64,000 bases of DNA from the NCBI GenBank assembly GCA_942493305.1, contig OW818686.1, positions 3,596,001 to 3,660,000 on the forward strand. The letters run 5' to 3'. Positions 52,292 through 60,535 of the stretch are shown piece by piece. The position numbers were made by a program, and so were the translations under genes. This DNA comes from UBA7672 sp030824255. Lineage in GTDB: Bacteria; Pseudomonadota; Alphaproteobacteria; Caulobacterales; Hyphomonadaceae. The stretch's first letter is position 1, and the number at the start of each line of letters is the position of its first letter. The notes below the pieces were generated by a model, which worked only from the letters and a program-made list of their open reading frames with translations, was not told the DNA's origin and searched no databases.

Positions 52292-53484
52292 TGGCGTCGG
52301 TGCGCTCGACAATTCCCGCAACAATGCGCGAGACTGAACTAGGAGCACTCCCTGCGGACTGGCGCGTTGAGCCCATTGAAGACTTTGCGGTGGTCACAAC
52401 AGGCGATCGTAATACTCAGGATCGCGAGGCAGACGGTGCATATCCGTTCTTCGTGCGCTCCCAAACTGTTGAGCGCATAAATTCTTACTCATTTGATGGC
52501 GAAGCCGTTCTGACCGCTGGCGATGGCGTCGGTACAGGCAAGATTTTTCACTACGTCGATGGGAAGTGCGGGATTCACCAGCGTGTGTACCGGATATCAA
52601 ATTTTCGGGCTGATGTGAGTGGTTACTACTTCTACCTTTTCTTCAGTCAAAGGTTTTACAGCCGCATCATGCAAATGACTGCCAAGTCGTCTGTCGACTC
52701 TGTGCGTCGAGACATGATTACGCGCATGATGGTGGCGTTACCGCCAAGGTCAGAGCAAGAAGCTATTGCTGCAGCTTTGACTGACGCAGACGCGTTGACC
52801 AATTCATTAGAGACGCTCATCGCCAAAAAACGTATGATTAAGCAGGGGGCGATGCAGGAGCTTCTGTCAGGTCAGAGGCGCTTATCGGGCTATACCAAAC
52901 CTTGGCGCGTAGAATCGCTTGGTGATGTTTGCCGATCAATTGTGGACGGGACTCATTTCACGCCGCGATACGTGGAGTCAGGCGTTCCCTTCTATAGCGT
53001 CGAAAACGTGACAGCGGATGACTTCGTAAATACGAAGTTCATATCACTCGAAGAGCACAGATTGCTTGTTCGCCGTTGCAAGCCAGAAAGAGGCGACATT
53101 CTTCTCACTCGGATAGGCGCGATTGGCGATACAAAACTGATAGATTGGGATGTTGATGCTAGCATCTATGTGAGCCTGGCGCTCCTAAAATGTAGCGATG
53201 ATATAGAGCCGACCTTTCTTCACGCCTACTCAAAAGGCACGAAATTTGTCCGAGATATGGAAGAGCGATCACTGCTCAATGCAGCTCCTCGGAAGATCAA
53301 CATGGGTGAGATAGGCAAAGTGCCTGTTCCAGTGCCTGAAAAAGAAGAGCAGCTCGCTATAGCTAGTATTCTCGATGGCATGGACAATGAAATTGCGTCC
53401 TTGGAAGGTCGCTTAGCGAAAGCGCGCTTGATCAAGCAAGGTATGACGCAAGAGCTGCTAACCGGCAGGGTGAGGCTGGTATGA
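52285..53484 (+). CDS. hsdS: Type I restriction specificity subunit HsdS
   Basis: The 399-residue protein has two target-recognition domains separated by a conserved spacer helix (SEQEAIAAALTDADALTNSLETLIAKKRMIKQGAMQELLSG) that repeats near the C terminus (EEQLAIASILDGMDNEIASLEGRLAKARLIKQGMTQELLTG). These are the typical two half-sites. Each TRD starts with W-x-x-x-x-L/I-x-D (DWRVEPIEDFA and PWRVESLGDVC). It sets the sequence specificity of M and R. This gene is AT-richer than its neighbours, as usual for HsdS. Confidence 0.93.
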   Translation: MVMASVRSTIPATMRETELGALPADWRVEPIEDFAVVTTGDRNTQDREADGAYPFFVRSQTVERINSYSFDGEAVLTAGDGVGTGKIFHYVDGKCGIHQRVYRISNFRADVSGYYFYLFFSQRFYSRIMQMTAKSSVDSVRRDMITRMMVALPPRSEQEAIAAALTDADALTNSLETLIAKKRMIKQGAMQELLSGQRRLSGYTKPWRVESLGDVCRSIVDGTHFTPRYVESGVPFYSVENVTADDFVNTKFISLEEHRLLVRRCKPERGDILLTRIGAIGDTKLIDWDVDASIYVSLALLKCSDDIEPTFLHAYSKGTKFVRDMEERSLLNAAPRKINMGEIGKVPVPVPEKEEQLAIASILDGMDNEIASLEGRLAKARLIKQGMTQELLTGRVRLV

Positions 53485-54416
53485 GCGGAAGCTACTACCG
53501 CATCATGTTGGGCGCGAAGAGCGCTTGGGCTGAAACCTGCCATGCCGAGAAATGGTTTGGCGGTGGGTGGAAGATCACGCAATCACTTGCAGGTGAGCGA
53601 ACCGACAACTGGCGCGACTTCAACGCCAAGTTCATTCCCATTTATCTTGCGGCCAATCCTGACAAGTCGCGCGTCGCTGCGGGTCTTGCTTGCGGCATGC
53701 TGTACACGATCGCCTGGGGTATTTCGCAGGGCGACATTGTGCTCTGCCCGGATGGCGACGGCTCCTACTGGGTAGGCCGCGTGTCCAGCGACTATGTCTA
53801 TGCGCCAGATCACGATCTTCCGCACCGTCGTCAGGTGGAGTGGCTTCCAACCAAGATCGATCGTGCGGCCATGAGCGAGGCCCTTAAGCGCTCGACGGGC
53901 TCGATTGGAACCGTCAGCAACATCAGCGCACACGCCGAAGAGATCGAACGCCTGATCGGCGGGGCTGCTCCGCCCGTTATCGTTTCTACCGATGCTACAG
54001 TGGAGGATGCAGCGACGTTTGCGCTGGAAAAGCATCTCGAAGAATTCCTCGTCCAGAACTGGTCAGCCACCGAGCTTGGCCGGGAGTACGACATCTATGT
54101 CGTGGACGGCGAACAGGTTGGTCAACAGTTTCCGACTGATACTGGGCCGATCGACATTCTGGCAGTGAGCAAAGACGGCAAAACGCTTCTGGTGGTTGAG
54201 TTAAAGCGCGGACGCGCCAGCGATGTCGTCGTAGGTCAGGTGCAGCGTTACATGGGCTATGTTGTCGAGGAGTTGGCCGAAGAGGCACAGGCGGTGCGGG
54301 GTTGCATCATCGCGCTGGAGGACGATCTCCGCCTTCGCCGTGCATTGATGGTTGCGCCCAATATCGAATACTTCCGGTATCAGGTGAGTTTCAAGCTCTT
54401 CAAGGGGGGAAGATGA
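53481..54416 (+). CDS. NucS/DUF91-like PD-(D/E)xK nuclease within the R-M operon
   Basis: The 311-residue protein starts by an ATGA overlap with hsdS and ends by ATGA overlap with hsdR, so it belongs to the operon. The C-terminal half has GPIDILAVSKDGKTLLVVELKRGRASDVVVGQVQRYMGYV, the Asp/E-x-K core of NucS/DUF91-type nucleases (~220-240). The N-terminal part is a separate, unrecognised domain (IAWGISQGDIVLCPDGDGSYWVGRV). A nuclease between hsdS and hsdR is not part of the classic type I complex. Its role is unknown. Confidence 0.8.
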   Translation: MSGSYYRIMLGAKSAWAETCHAEKWFGGGWKITQSLAGERTDNWRDFNAKFIPIYLAANPDKSRVAAGLACGMLYTIAWGISQGDIVLCPDGDGSYWVGRVSSDYVYAPDHDLPHRRQVEWLPTKIDRAAMSEALKRSTGSIGTVSNISAHAEEIERLIGGAAPPVIVSTDATVEDAATFALEKHLEEFLVQNWSATELGREYDIYVVDGEQVGQQFPTDTGPIDILAVSKDGKTLLVVELKRGRASDVVVGQVQRYMGYVVEELAEEAQAVRGCIIALEDDLRLRRALMVAPNIEYFRYQVSFKLFKGGR

Positions 54417-57400
54417 GCGATGTCGGTAAGCCGGAACGGGCGACACAGCGAAGAGTGATCGAACTCTTCACGGAGGAGCTTGGATACACGTTTTTGGGTG
54501 ACTGGTCGGATCGTCCAGGCAACAGCAATCTGGAAGAGGGATTGCTGAGCGCATATCTCACGCGGCGCGGTTATTCTGCGGCACAGATTAGCGCTGCATT
54601 GTATCGTTTGCGCGTTGAGGCGGGTAACGCGCATCGCAACCTCTATTCCAACAATGAGGCGGTTTACAAACTTCTGCGCTACGGCGTGCCAGCGCTTGTC
54701 GAGGCGGGAAAGCAAACCGAGACAGTCCATCTCATCGACTGGGCTGATCCGAAGGCGAACGACTACGCGATAGCCGAAGAGGTTACATTGCGCGGCGGAC
54801 ACGAGCGCCGTCCCGATCTCGTTCTCTATGTGAACGGGATCGCAATCGGCGTGATTGAGCTCAAGAACAGCCGTGTCACTATCGGCGACGGCATCCGCCA
54901 GCTGCTCTCCAACCAACTGCCGGAGTTCAACGAGCAGTTCTTCTCCACCGTGCAGATCGTGTTCGCAGGAAGCGACTCCGAAGGGCTTCAATACGGCACC
55001 ATCAAAACACCTGAGAAGTTCTTCTTGAAATGGAAGGAAGACGAGGCCGACGATAGCGGCTTCAAGCTGGACAAGTACCTTGCCAAAATCTGTGACAAGG
55101 CACGGCTCATCGAGCTGATGCACGACTTCGTCGTATTCGATGGAGGGGTGAAGAAGCTTCCCCGCGTCCATCAGTATTTTGGGATCAAGGAAGCCCAGAA
55201 ATTCGTTGAGGCCCGCAAGGGTGGAATCATCTGGCACACCCAAGGCTCGGGCAAGAGCATCGTGATGGTGCTGCTGGCCAAGTGGATTTTGGAGAACAAT
55301 CCCAACGCACGCGTCGCCATCATCACTGATCGTGACGAGCTGGATAAGCAGATCAAGCGCGTCTTCACGGATGCGGGCGAAGACATCTACCGCACGACGA
55401 GCGGGCGCGATCTGATGGCGAAGCTTGGTGAAGCCAAGCCGCGCCTCTTGTGCTCCTTGGTCCATAAGTTTGGCCGCGCCGGCGACGACTTTGCAGACTT
55501 CATCAAGGAGGTCGAATCCCGTCCCAGCCAGACGATGGGAGAAGTGTTTGTCTTCGTTGATGAATGCCATCGCACTCAGAGCGGAAGGCTTCACAAGGTG
55601 ATGAAGGCAATTATGCCCAACGCGGTCTTCATCGGCTTCACAGGTACTCCGCTTTTGAAGGCTGATAAGCAAACCAGCCTCGAAGTTTTTGGCGGCTATA
55701 TTCACACATACAAGTTCAGCGAGGCCGTTGACGATAAGGTCGTCCTCGACCTCGTCTACGAAGCGCGCGACATCGACCAGAAGCTTGGCTCCGAGGAGCA
55801 TATCGATGCCTGGTTTGAAGCCAAAACCAAAGGCTTGAACGATTGGCAGAAGGATGAGTTGAAGAAGAAGTGGGGCACGATGCAAAACGTGCTCAGTTCT
55901 CGCCATCGTATGGAGCGCATTGTCGCTGATGTGCTCTTCGACTTCTCCGTGAAGCCACGTCTCTCCAGCGAGCGTGGTAACGCCATCCTCGTCGCCTCCA
56001 GCATCTATGAGGCTTGCAAGTACTATGAGTTGTTCGCGAAAACGCCGCTCAAGGGGCGCTGCGCGCTTATAACGTCCTACAATCCGCAAACGCAGGACGT
56101 TACCAAAGAAGAGACAGGCGCGAATTCGGAAACCGACAAGCAGTTTATCTACAACACCTATACCGACCTGCTGAAGAACGTTGAGGCAAAGCCCAACAAG
56201 ACGAAGACAGAGACCTACGAAGACGATTCGAAGGACCTCTTCATCAAACAACCAGCAAACATGAAGCTACTCATCGTTGTGAGCAAGCTTCTGACAGGCT
56301 TCGATGCGCCCGCCTGCACGTATCTCTATATCGACAAGCACATGCAGGATCACGGGCTCTTTCAAGCGATCTGCCGCACGAACCGCCTCGATGGCGAAGA
56401 CAAAGATTTCGGCTATATCGTGGACTACAAAGACCTCTTCAAGAAGGTCGAGAATGCGATCTCCGTCTACACATCCGAGATCGACAACACGACGGGCGGG
56501 GCTGATCCGCGCGTCCTTCTGAAGGACCGATTGGAGAAGGGCCGCGAGCGGCTTGACGAAGCGCTGGAAGTCGTCGCCCTAGTTTGTGAACCTGTTGAGC
56601 CGCCCAAGAGCGAACTGGATTTCATTCGTTACTTTTGTGGCAATACCGAGATACCCTCAGACCTCACCGATCGTGAACCACAGCGCGCTGCTTTCTATAA
56701 GAGCGTCGCATCCTTAGTGCGCGCCTTTGCCGGTATCTCCGATGAGATGGAGGAAGCAGGGTACTCATCTGCTGACATCGCGCACATCAAGTACCAGATC
56801 ACATTCTATCTGAACGCACGCGATACCGTGCGCAATGCCGCTGGAGAAGTGCTCGATCTGAAGGCCTATGAGGCCGACATGCGCCATCTGATCGATACGT
56901 ATATCGAGGCAGATGCGCCGAGGAAGATTTCGCCGTTCGACAATATCAGCCTCCTCGATCTGATCGTGAAGACCGGAATTGCGGATGCTATTGCGGGGCA
57001 GCTCGGCGGATTGAAAGGAAACAAGGAAGCGATTGCGGAGACCATCGAGAACAACGTTCGCAGCAAGATCATCAAGGAACAGCTGACTGATCCCGCTTTC
57101 TTCGCGCGAATTTCAGCCCTGCTGGATGAAATCATCCGTGCGCGCAAAGCCAAGGCGCTGGATTACGAAGCCTACCTGAAACAGATCGCCGAGATCGTAA
57201 AGCAGGTGAACGCCGGTCACGGTGGGACAGCTCCGGCACGTATAGATACGCCGGGCAAGCGGGCCTTGTACGGCAACCTTGGCGACAATGAAGAGCTGGC
57301 TCTGCGCGTTGACGAAGCCGTCAAGCATAGCCGTCACGATGGGTGGCGCGGCGTTGAGGTACGTGAGCGCGGCATCAAAGCTGCGCTCTATGCCGTTCTC

Positions 57401-57460
57401 AAGGATAAAGACGAAGTGGAGCGCATCTTCACGATCATCAAGGCTCAGAAAGAGTATTGA
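54413..57460 (+). CDS. hsdR: Type I restriction endonuclease subunit HsdR
   Basis: The 1015-residue motor and nuclease subunit has the nuclease core RPDLVLYVNGIAIGVIELKNSR (D ~133, E-x-K ~148), Walker A TQGSGKSIVMVLLAK (~278), DEAD-type FVDECHRTQSG (~383), and helicase motifs through KLLIVVSKLLTGFDAP. Start ATG overlaps the previous stop. It translocates DNA and cuts unmodified DNA. The frame extends upstream to 54302 inside the previous gene, which is not used. Confidence 0.94.
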   Translation: MSDVGKPERATQRRVIELFTEELGYTFLGDWSDRPGNSNLEEGLLSAYLTRRGYSAAQISAALYRLRVEAGNAHRNLYSNNEAVYKLLRYGVPALVEAGKQTETVHLIDWADPKANDYAIAEEVTLRGGHERRPDLVLYVNGIAIGVIELKNSRVTIGDGIRQLLSNQLPEFNEQFFSTVQIVFAGSDSEGLQYGTIKTPEKFFLKWKEDEADDSGFKLDKYLAKICDKARLIELMHDFVVFDGGVKKLPRVHQYFGIKEAQKFVEARKGGIIWHTQGSGKSIVMVLLAKWILENNPNARVAIITDRDELDKQIKRVFTDAGEDIYRTTSGRDLMAKLGEAKPRLLCSLVHKFGRAGDDFADFIKEVESRPSQTMGEVFVFVDECHRTQSGRLHKVMKAIMPNAVFIGFTGTPLLKADKQTSLEVFGGYIHTYKFSEAVDDKVVLDLVYEARDIDQKLGSEEHIDAWFEAKTKGLNDWQKDELKKKWGTMQNVLSSRHRMERIVADVLFDFSVKPRLSSERGNAILVASSIYEACKYYELFAKTPLKGRCALITSYNPQTQDVTKEETGANSETDKQFIYNTYTDLLKNVEAKPNKTKTETYEDDSKDLFIKQPANMKLLIVVSKLLTGFDAPACTYLYIDKHMQDHGLFQAICRTNRLDGEDKDFGYIVDYKDLFKKVENAISVYTSEIDNTTGGADPRVLLKDRLEKGRERLDEALEVVALVCEPVEPPKSELDFIRYFCGNTEIPSDLTDREPQRAAFYKSVASLVRAFAGISDEMEEAGYSSADIAHIKYQITFYLNARDTVRNAAGEVLDLKAYEADMRHLIDTYIEADAPRKISPFDNISLLDLIVKTGIADAIAGQLGGLKGNKEAIAETIENNVRSKIIKEQLTDPAFFARISALLDEIIRARKAKALDYEAYLKQIAEIVKQVNAGHGGTAPARIDTPGKRALYGNLGDNEELALRVDEAVKHSRHDGWRGVEVRERGIKAALYAVLKDKDEVERIFTIIKAQKEY

Positions 57461-58164
57461 TGGTCACGAAACTTCAAGTGGCGGGCATCCCTATCGATGT
57501 CGTGTTCAAGGATATCAAGAACGTCCATCTGAGCGTCTATCCGCCGACGGGCCGCATTCGCGTATCCGCCCCTAGGCGTATGGCCATCGAAACTATTCGA
57601 CTTTTTGCTATCTCCAAGATCGCGTGGATCAGAAAGCACCAGGACAAGATCAACGCCCAAAAGCGAGAGACTCCCCGAGAGTTTTTGGAGCTGGAGAGCC
57701 ATTATGTCTGGGGTCGTCGCTATCTGCTTTCGCTTACGCATGCTGATCGCCCTGAGATATCCCTAAGCAGCAAGCGGTTGGAGTTGGCCACCCCGCACGG
57801 GTACGATGCAGAAGACCGGAAGCAGCTTCTGGCGGCGTGGTATCGCGACCAGTTGCGTGAACGCGCCACGCCGATCGTCTCGAAGTGGGCACGCCTCCTG
57901 AACATCACGGTAGATCGCTTCTATGTTCAGCGCATGAAAACCAAGTGGGGAAGCAGCAGCCCCTCGCGCAGGACGATCCGTCTCAACCTTGAACTCGCAC
58001 GGCTTTCACCCGACTGCTTGGAGTACGTAGTCGTTCACGAGCTGGCACATTTTATCGTGCCCAATCACTCTCCACGCTTTGTCACCTTGCTTGATCGCCA
58101 TCTACCGGGGTGGCGGTCGATCCGTGATAAGTTGAACGATGGGCCGCTGTCCGCGTTCGAGTAG
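57460..58164 (+). CDS. YgjP-like/SprT-like M48-type metallopeptidase
   Basis: The 234-residue protein has the zinc motif HELAHFIVPNHSPRF (HELAH at 193-197), preceded by KTKWGSSSPSRRTIRLN, the signature of the YgjP (DUF45) family. The start ATG overlaps the hsdR stop (TGATG). This gene often follows hsdR in type I operons and may aid folding, turnover or control of the R-M complex. Its true role is unproven. Confidence 0.85.
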   Translation: MVTKLQVAGIPIDVVFKDIKNVHLSVYPPTGRIRVSAPRRMAIETIRLFAISKIAWIRKHQDKINAQKRETPREFLELESHYVWGRRYLLSLTHADRPEISLSSKRLELATPHGYDAEDRKQLLAAWYRDQLRERATPIVSKWARLLNITVDRFYVQRMKTKWGSSSPSRRTIRLNLELARLSPDCLEYVVVHELAHFIVPNHSPRFVTLLDRHLPGWRSIRDKLNDGPLSAFE

Positions 58165-58177
58165 CCTCAGGCATTCT

Positions 58178-58199
58178 ACCCGCTTCCTCGCGGGTTTTC
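58178..58199 (+). terminator. Intrinsic terminator after the R-M operon
   Basis: ACCCGC (58178-58183) pairs with GCGGGT (58190-58195) and runs into TTTTCG. It lies 13 bp after the metallopeptidase stop, in the gap before the convergent retron gene. Confidence 0.7.
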
Positions 58200-58253
58200 G
58201 ATGTCAGTCCCACGTACGTAATTTTGCGCGTTCGTGGTGTCGATACAGTTGCC

Positions 58254-59981
58254 TTACGGTACTGGCTTTCTGCTCGCGCAGTCGTCCATCACGTCTGAGA
58301 TCGACTGCAAAAGGGGCGTGAAGTTGCTCCAGTCGATTTTAGAGGCATTCGGGCGGATGACCTTCTCGACGAAGACCTGCTTACCGTACTGCGTTGTCGG
58401 GTCTGACACCGTCGCGGCGAATGTCTTGCCGTTCAGAACCGTTTTGAGCAGCGCAGGGTCGAACAAGTCTTCGATCGTGGTTTTCGGATTCCCTGGGATA
58501 GGCGGCGTCCTGATCAGATAGAGATTGTCGGTGAGGTGGAAGAACGGCTTGGTCGATGTGTGCGAGACAGCCACTTTATACGTTTGATTTACGACGGAGT
58601 AGATCGGTCCTGAGGCATCGTCGTTGTCGACTAGGACGATCACTGGTTCTTCCATTGGTCGATACAAAAAGCGTGCCGTGTTTTCCTTGTAGCGAAGCAG
58701 GAAGATCTTCAGCTGGCTGCCGCCCAATTCCATCAGATCCTTGGCTTGGCCGCCCATCGGAAAGAACGATATCGTCCTCTCCAGCTTCGGGCCGACCATA
58801 ACTCCGAGCTTCGGTTGAAAGGCAGGAAGATACCGAATTGCCAGCGACAGATACGCGTTGTCTGTCTTGCCTTCAGGCACCACGATCGGTTTCGTCAGCC
58901 TCAGAAAGTATTTTTGAAAAAGGAAGCTGTGATACAGCGTCCTGAAAGCCGTCCTGGTCTTTTCGTGTACCTTCTCCGCATACTCACGCCGATCGATTTT
59001 ATCTTTCACGTAATGGATGTGGCTGAGTTTGCCTTCCAGCACAGCAAGCGACCCAGGCTCGACGGTTGCAGGCACGACCGCACCCTTTTCATCTGTTGAA
59101 GCAGGTACCTGTTCGAAGAACCCGCCGTTCTGAAACACCGAATGACACTGGGCCCGCACGTGCTTGTAATAATCCGCGCGGACATTGACCTTCAAATTTA
59201 CTGTCAGCCCCGTTACGAGCTGCCGTGATGGTCTGCACTGCATGCGGGTCTTGGCGGCGTTTACCGCGAAGCCGCTTCTGCTAATAATGTCGATTAGGTC
59301 AGCTCCCAGCTGCCACACCGACCCATGGGCAGGATCGCGCCATGATACCGCTGCCGGGAAGTCCTTTTTGTTCGTCGAGAACGTGAGATCGTCGGCATAC
59401 CGCGAGTAAGCAATCTCGTGTTTCTTCGTGAAGCGAACCAGCCTGGCATCGAGCACCCCTCCTACAAGATCGGCGATGATAGGTGAGCAAGGACTACCTT
59501 GTGGAAGTGCATTATTGTGGCATGCGATCTGCGCTATGAGCGTCGCGACTTTCGGTTGTAGCGACCAAGCTTTGCTTTTGATGAAGAAGCCGTAGACGCG
59601 ACCGAAGTTTATGCTCGGAAAAAAATCCGAGAGATCGATGTTTAGAACGTAGCGGCGCCTCTTATGCACCGCCGCATTGGTGACGATGGATCTACCATTA
59701 CGGTACGCATGAGAAAGCACGGGCTTGGCTCCCTCATGCTCCATCGTCTTAATGCATTGGTAGAGCACATTCGCCAACCGGCGTTGCAGTCGCTTTAACT
59801 GATCGGTCGGGGCATCGATCTGACGCGTGCCGCCGGATTTTTTGGAAATGGTGAATGTCGTGTACTTAGCGGCAGGTAGCGTTTTGTAGAGCAGAAACGC
59901 AATCGCGCTCGCTTTGTACCCGAGTATTGCCGCGAGGTCCTGAATATCGGCAGCAGCCTGCAAATTCTTTAGAGCAGTCAA
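58254..59981 (-). CDS. Retron reverse transcriptase with C-terminal Toprim domain (Ec67/Eco2-like)
   Basis: The 575-residue protein has the RT fold with catalytic LNIDLSDFFPSIN (113-125) and YADD (195-198), and retron-type motifs NAAKTR (241-246) and VTGLTVN (256-262). The C-terminal third carries Toprim-like features: PEGKTDNAYL with Glu370, and IVLVDNDDASG with Asp452/454/455. Length and fusion match the Ec67 (Eco2) RT, whose Toprim nuclease acts as the defence effector. TTG is the only available start, with a G-rich ribosome site. An msr-msd gene lies directly upstream. It is convergent with the R-M operon. Confidence 0.93.
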   Translation of the reverse strand: MTALKNLQAAADIQDLAAILGYKASAIAFLLYKTLPAAKYTTFTISKKSGGTRQIDAPTDQLKRLQRRLANVLYQCIKTMEHEGAKPVLSHAYRNGRSIVTNAAVHKRRRYVLNIDLSDFFPSINFGRVYGFFIKSKAWSLQPKVATLIAQIACHNNALPQGSPCSPIIADLVGGVLDARLVRFTKKHEIAYSRYADDLTFSTNKKDFPAAVSWRDPAHGSVWQLGADLIDIISRSGFAVNAAKTRMQCRPSRQLVTGLTVNLKVNVRADYYKHVRAQCHSVFQNGGFFEQVPASTDEKGAVVPATVEPGSLAVLEGKLSHIHYVKDKIDRREYAEKVHEKTRTAFRTLYHSFLFQKYFLRLTKPIVVPEGKTDNAYLSLAIRYLPAFQPKLGVMVGPKLERTISFFPMGGQAKDLMELGGSQLKIFLLRYKENTARFLYRPMEEPVIVLVDNDDASGPIYSVVNQTYKVAVSHTSTKPFFHLTDNLYLIRTPPIPGNPKTTIEDLFDPALLKTVLNGKTFAATVSDPTTQYGKQVFVEKVIRPNASKIDWSNFTPLLQSISDVMDDCASRKPVP

Positions 59982-60002
59982 AGTCCCCCCGACAGATTGA
60001 AA

Positions 60003-60140
60003 AGCTTACGGGCACTCTTATGCGAACACCCGGCGACCCCACAGTCCAGGCCGACGTAGCGATAAGGTTGACCAGGCAGCAACACTCCCTGGCATTGGTT
60101 CACATGTCGCGAAACACGACAACAAATCTGCCCGTAAGCT
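60003..60140 (-). ncRNA. Retron msr-msd RNA (Ec67-like)
   Basis: A 12-bp inverted repeat AGCTTACGGGCA (a1, plus-strand 60129-60140; a2, 60003-60014) encloses a 114-base core, just 22 bases upstream of the RT start. Read on the minus strand, a1 is followed by G-ATTTGTTG (candidate branching G at 60128), two small hairpins (60106-60120 and 60072-60092), then the msd stem with CTTAT-CGC/GC-ATAAG at its base (60017-60066). The GGCAGATTTGTTG junction matches my recollection of Ec67. This is the template-primer RNA for msDNA. Confidence 0.88.
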
Positions 60141-60535
60141 GAGCATTTCTACCACGTGTTAGGAGCATGCCAACAGCGAAATTGTTCGTGCTTTCGCCCA
60201 AACGTTCGCTTCGCTTGAGCGTGTTTCCCGACTTTGAGCGCACGAGATGTTAGTTACGACAAATGCAGGTCGACGAAAGACGTGAACAGAGGAGGTTTTC
60301 TGCGCTATTATCGCTTCACGCATCTCGATCGGCTCCGCTTCGATCTAGCGGGCTATCGGTGCGCGATGCGCAATCTCAGAGCGCATCGCGCGGCGATCGC
60401 CGAGACCAAATGTGAAGACGTTCACATTTGTATGGGGCTGAAGCTCTCGCATCTCTACAACGAGTTCGGCCATTTGCTCTGGATCGATGAGCTGCTTTCC
60501 CACCAGCTCGATTTGTTCGACTGCTGAGGCGGCAT
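60141..60535. other. Region between retron and coupling protein with three perfect palindromes
   Basis: Contains the retron promoter and, at 60361-60430, three clustered perfect palindromes: GCGCGATGCGC...GCGCATCGCGC (11 bp arms, 9-base loop, 60361-60391), CGGCGATCGCCG (60391-60402) and CAAATGTGAA-GACG-TTCACATTTG (10 bp arms, 60407-60430). A plus-strand open frame 60234-60527 (97 codons, TTG start) covers this stretch but has no ribosome site and no recognised protein. Candidate roles are an origin of transfer, a structured RNA or a regulator site. Confidence 0.5.
60146..60173 (-). promoter_or_regulatory. Predicted promoter of the retron operon
   Basis: On the minus strand TTGGCA (60168-60173) and TAGAAA (60146-60151) are 16 bp apart. 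The start site would fall right at the a1 repeat (60138-60140), which is where retron transcripts usually begin. Confidence 0.55.

Noticed and set aside
58254..59981. Group II intron or DGR reverse transcriptase
   Set aside because: No maturase or HNH domain, no intron RNA folds or variable repeat; YADD with VTG motif, Toprim fusion and the a1/a2 repeat fit a retron.
60234..60527. 97-codon plus-strand frame between the retron and the coupling protein
   Set aside because: TTG start without a ribosome site, no recognised protein, and the stretch is dominated by perfect palindromes; kept only as a possibility in the region entry.
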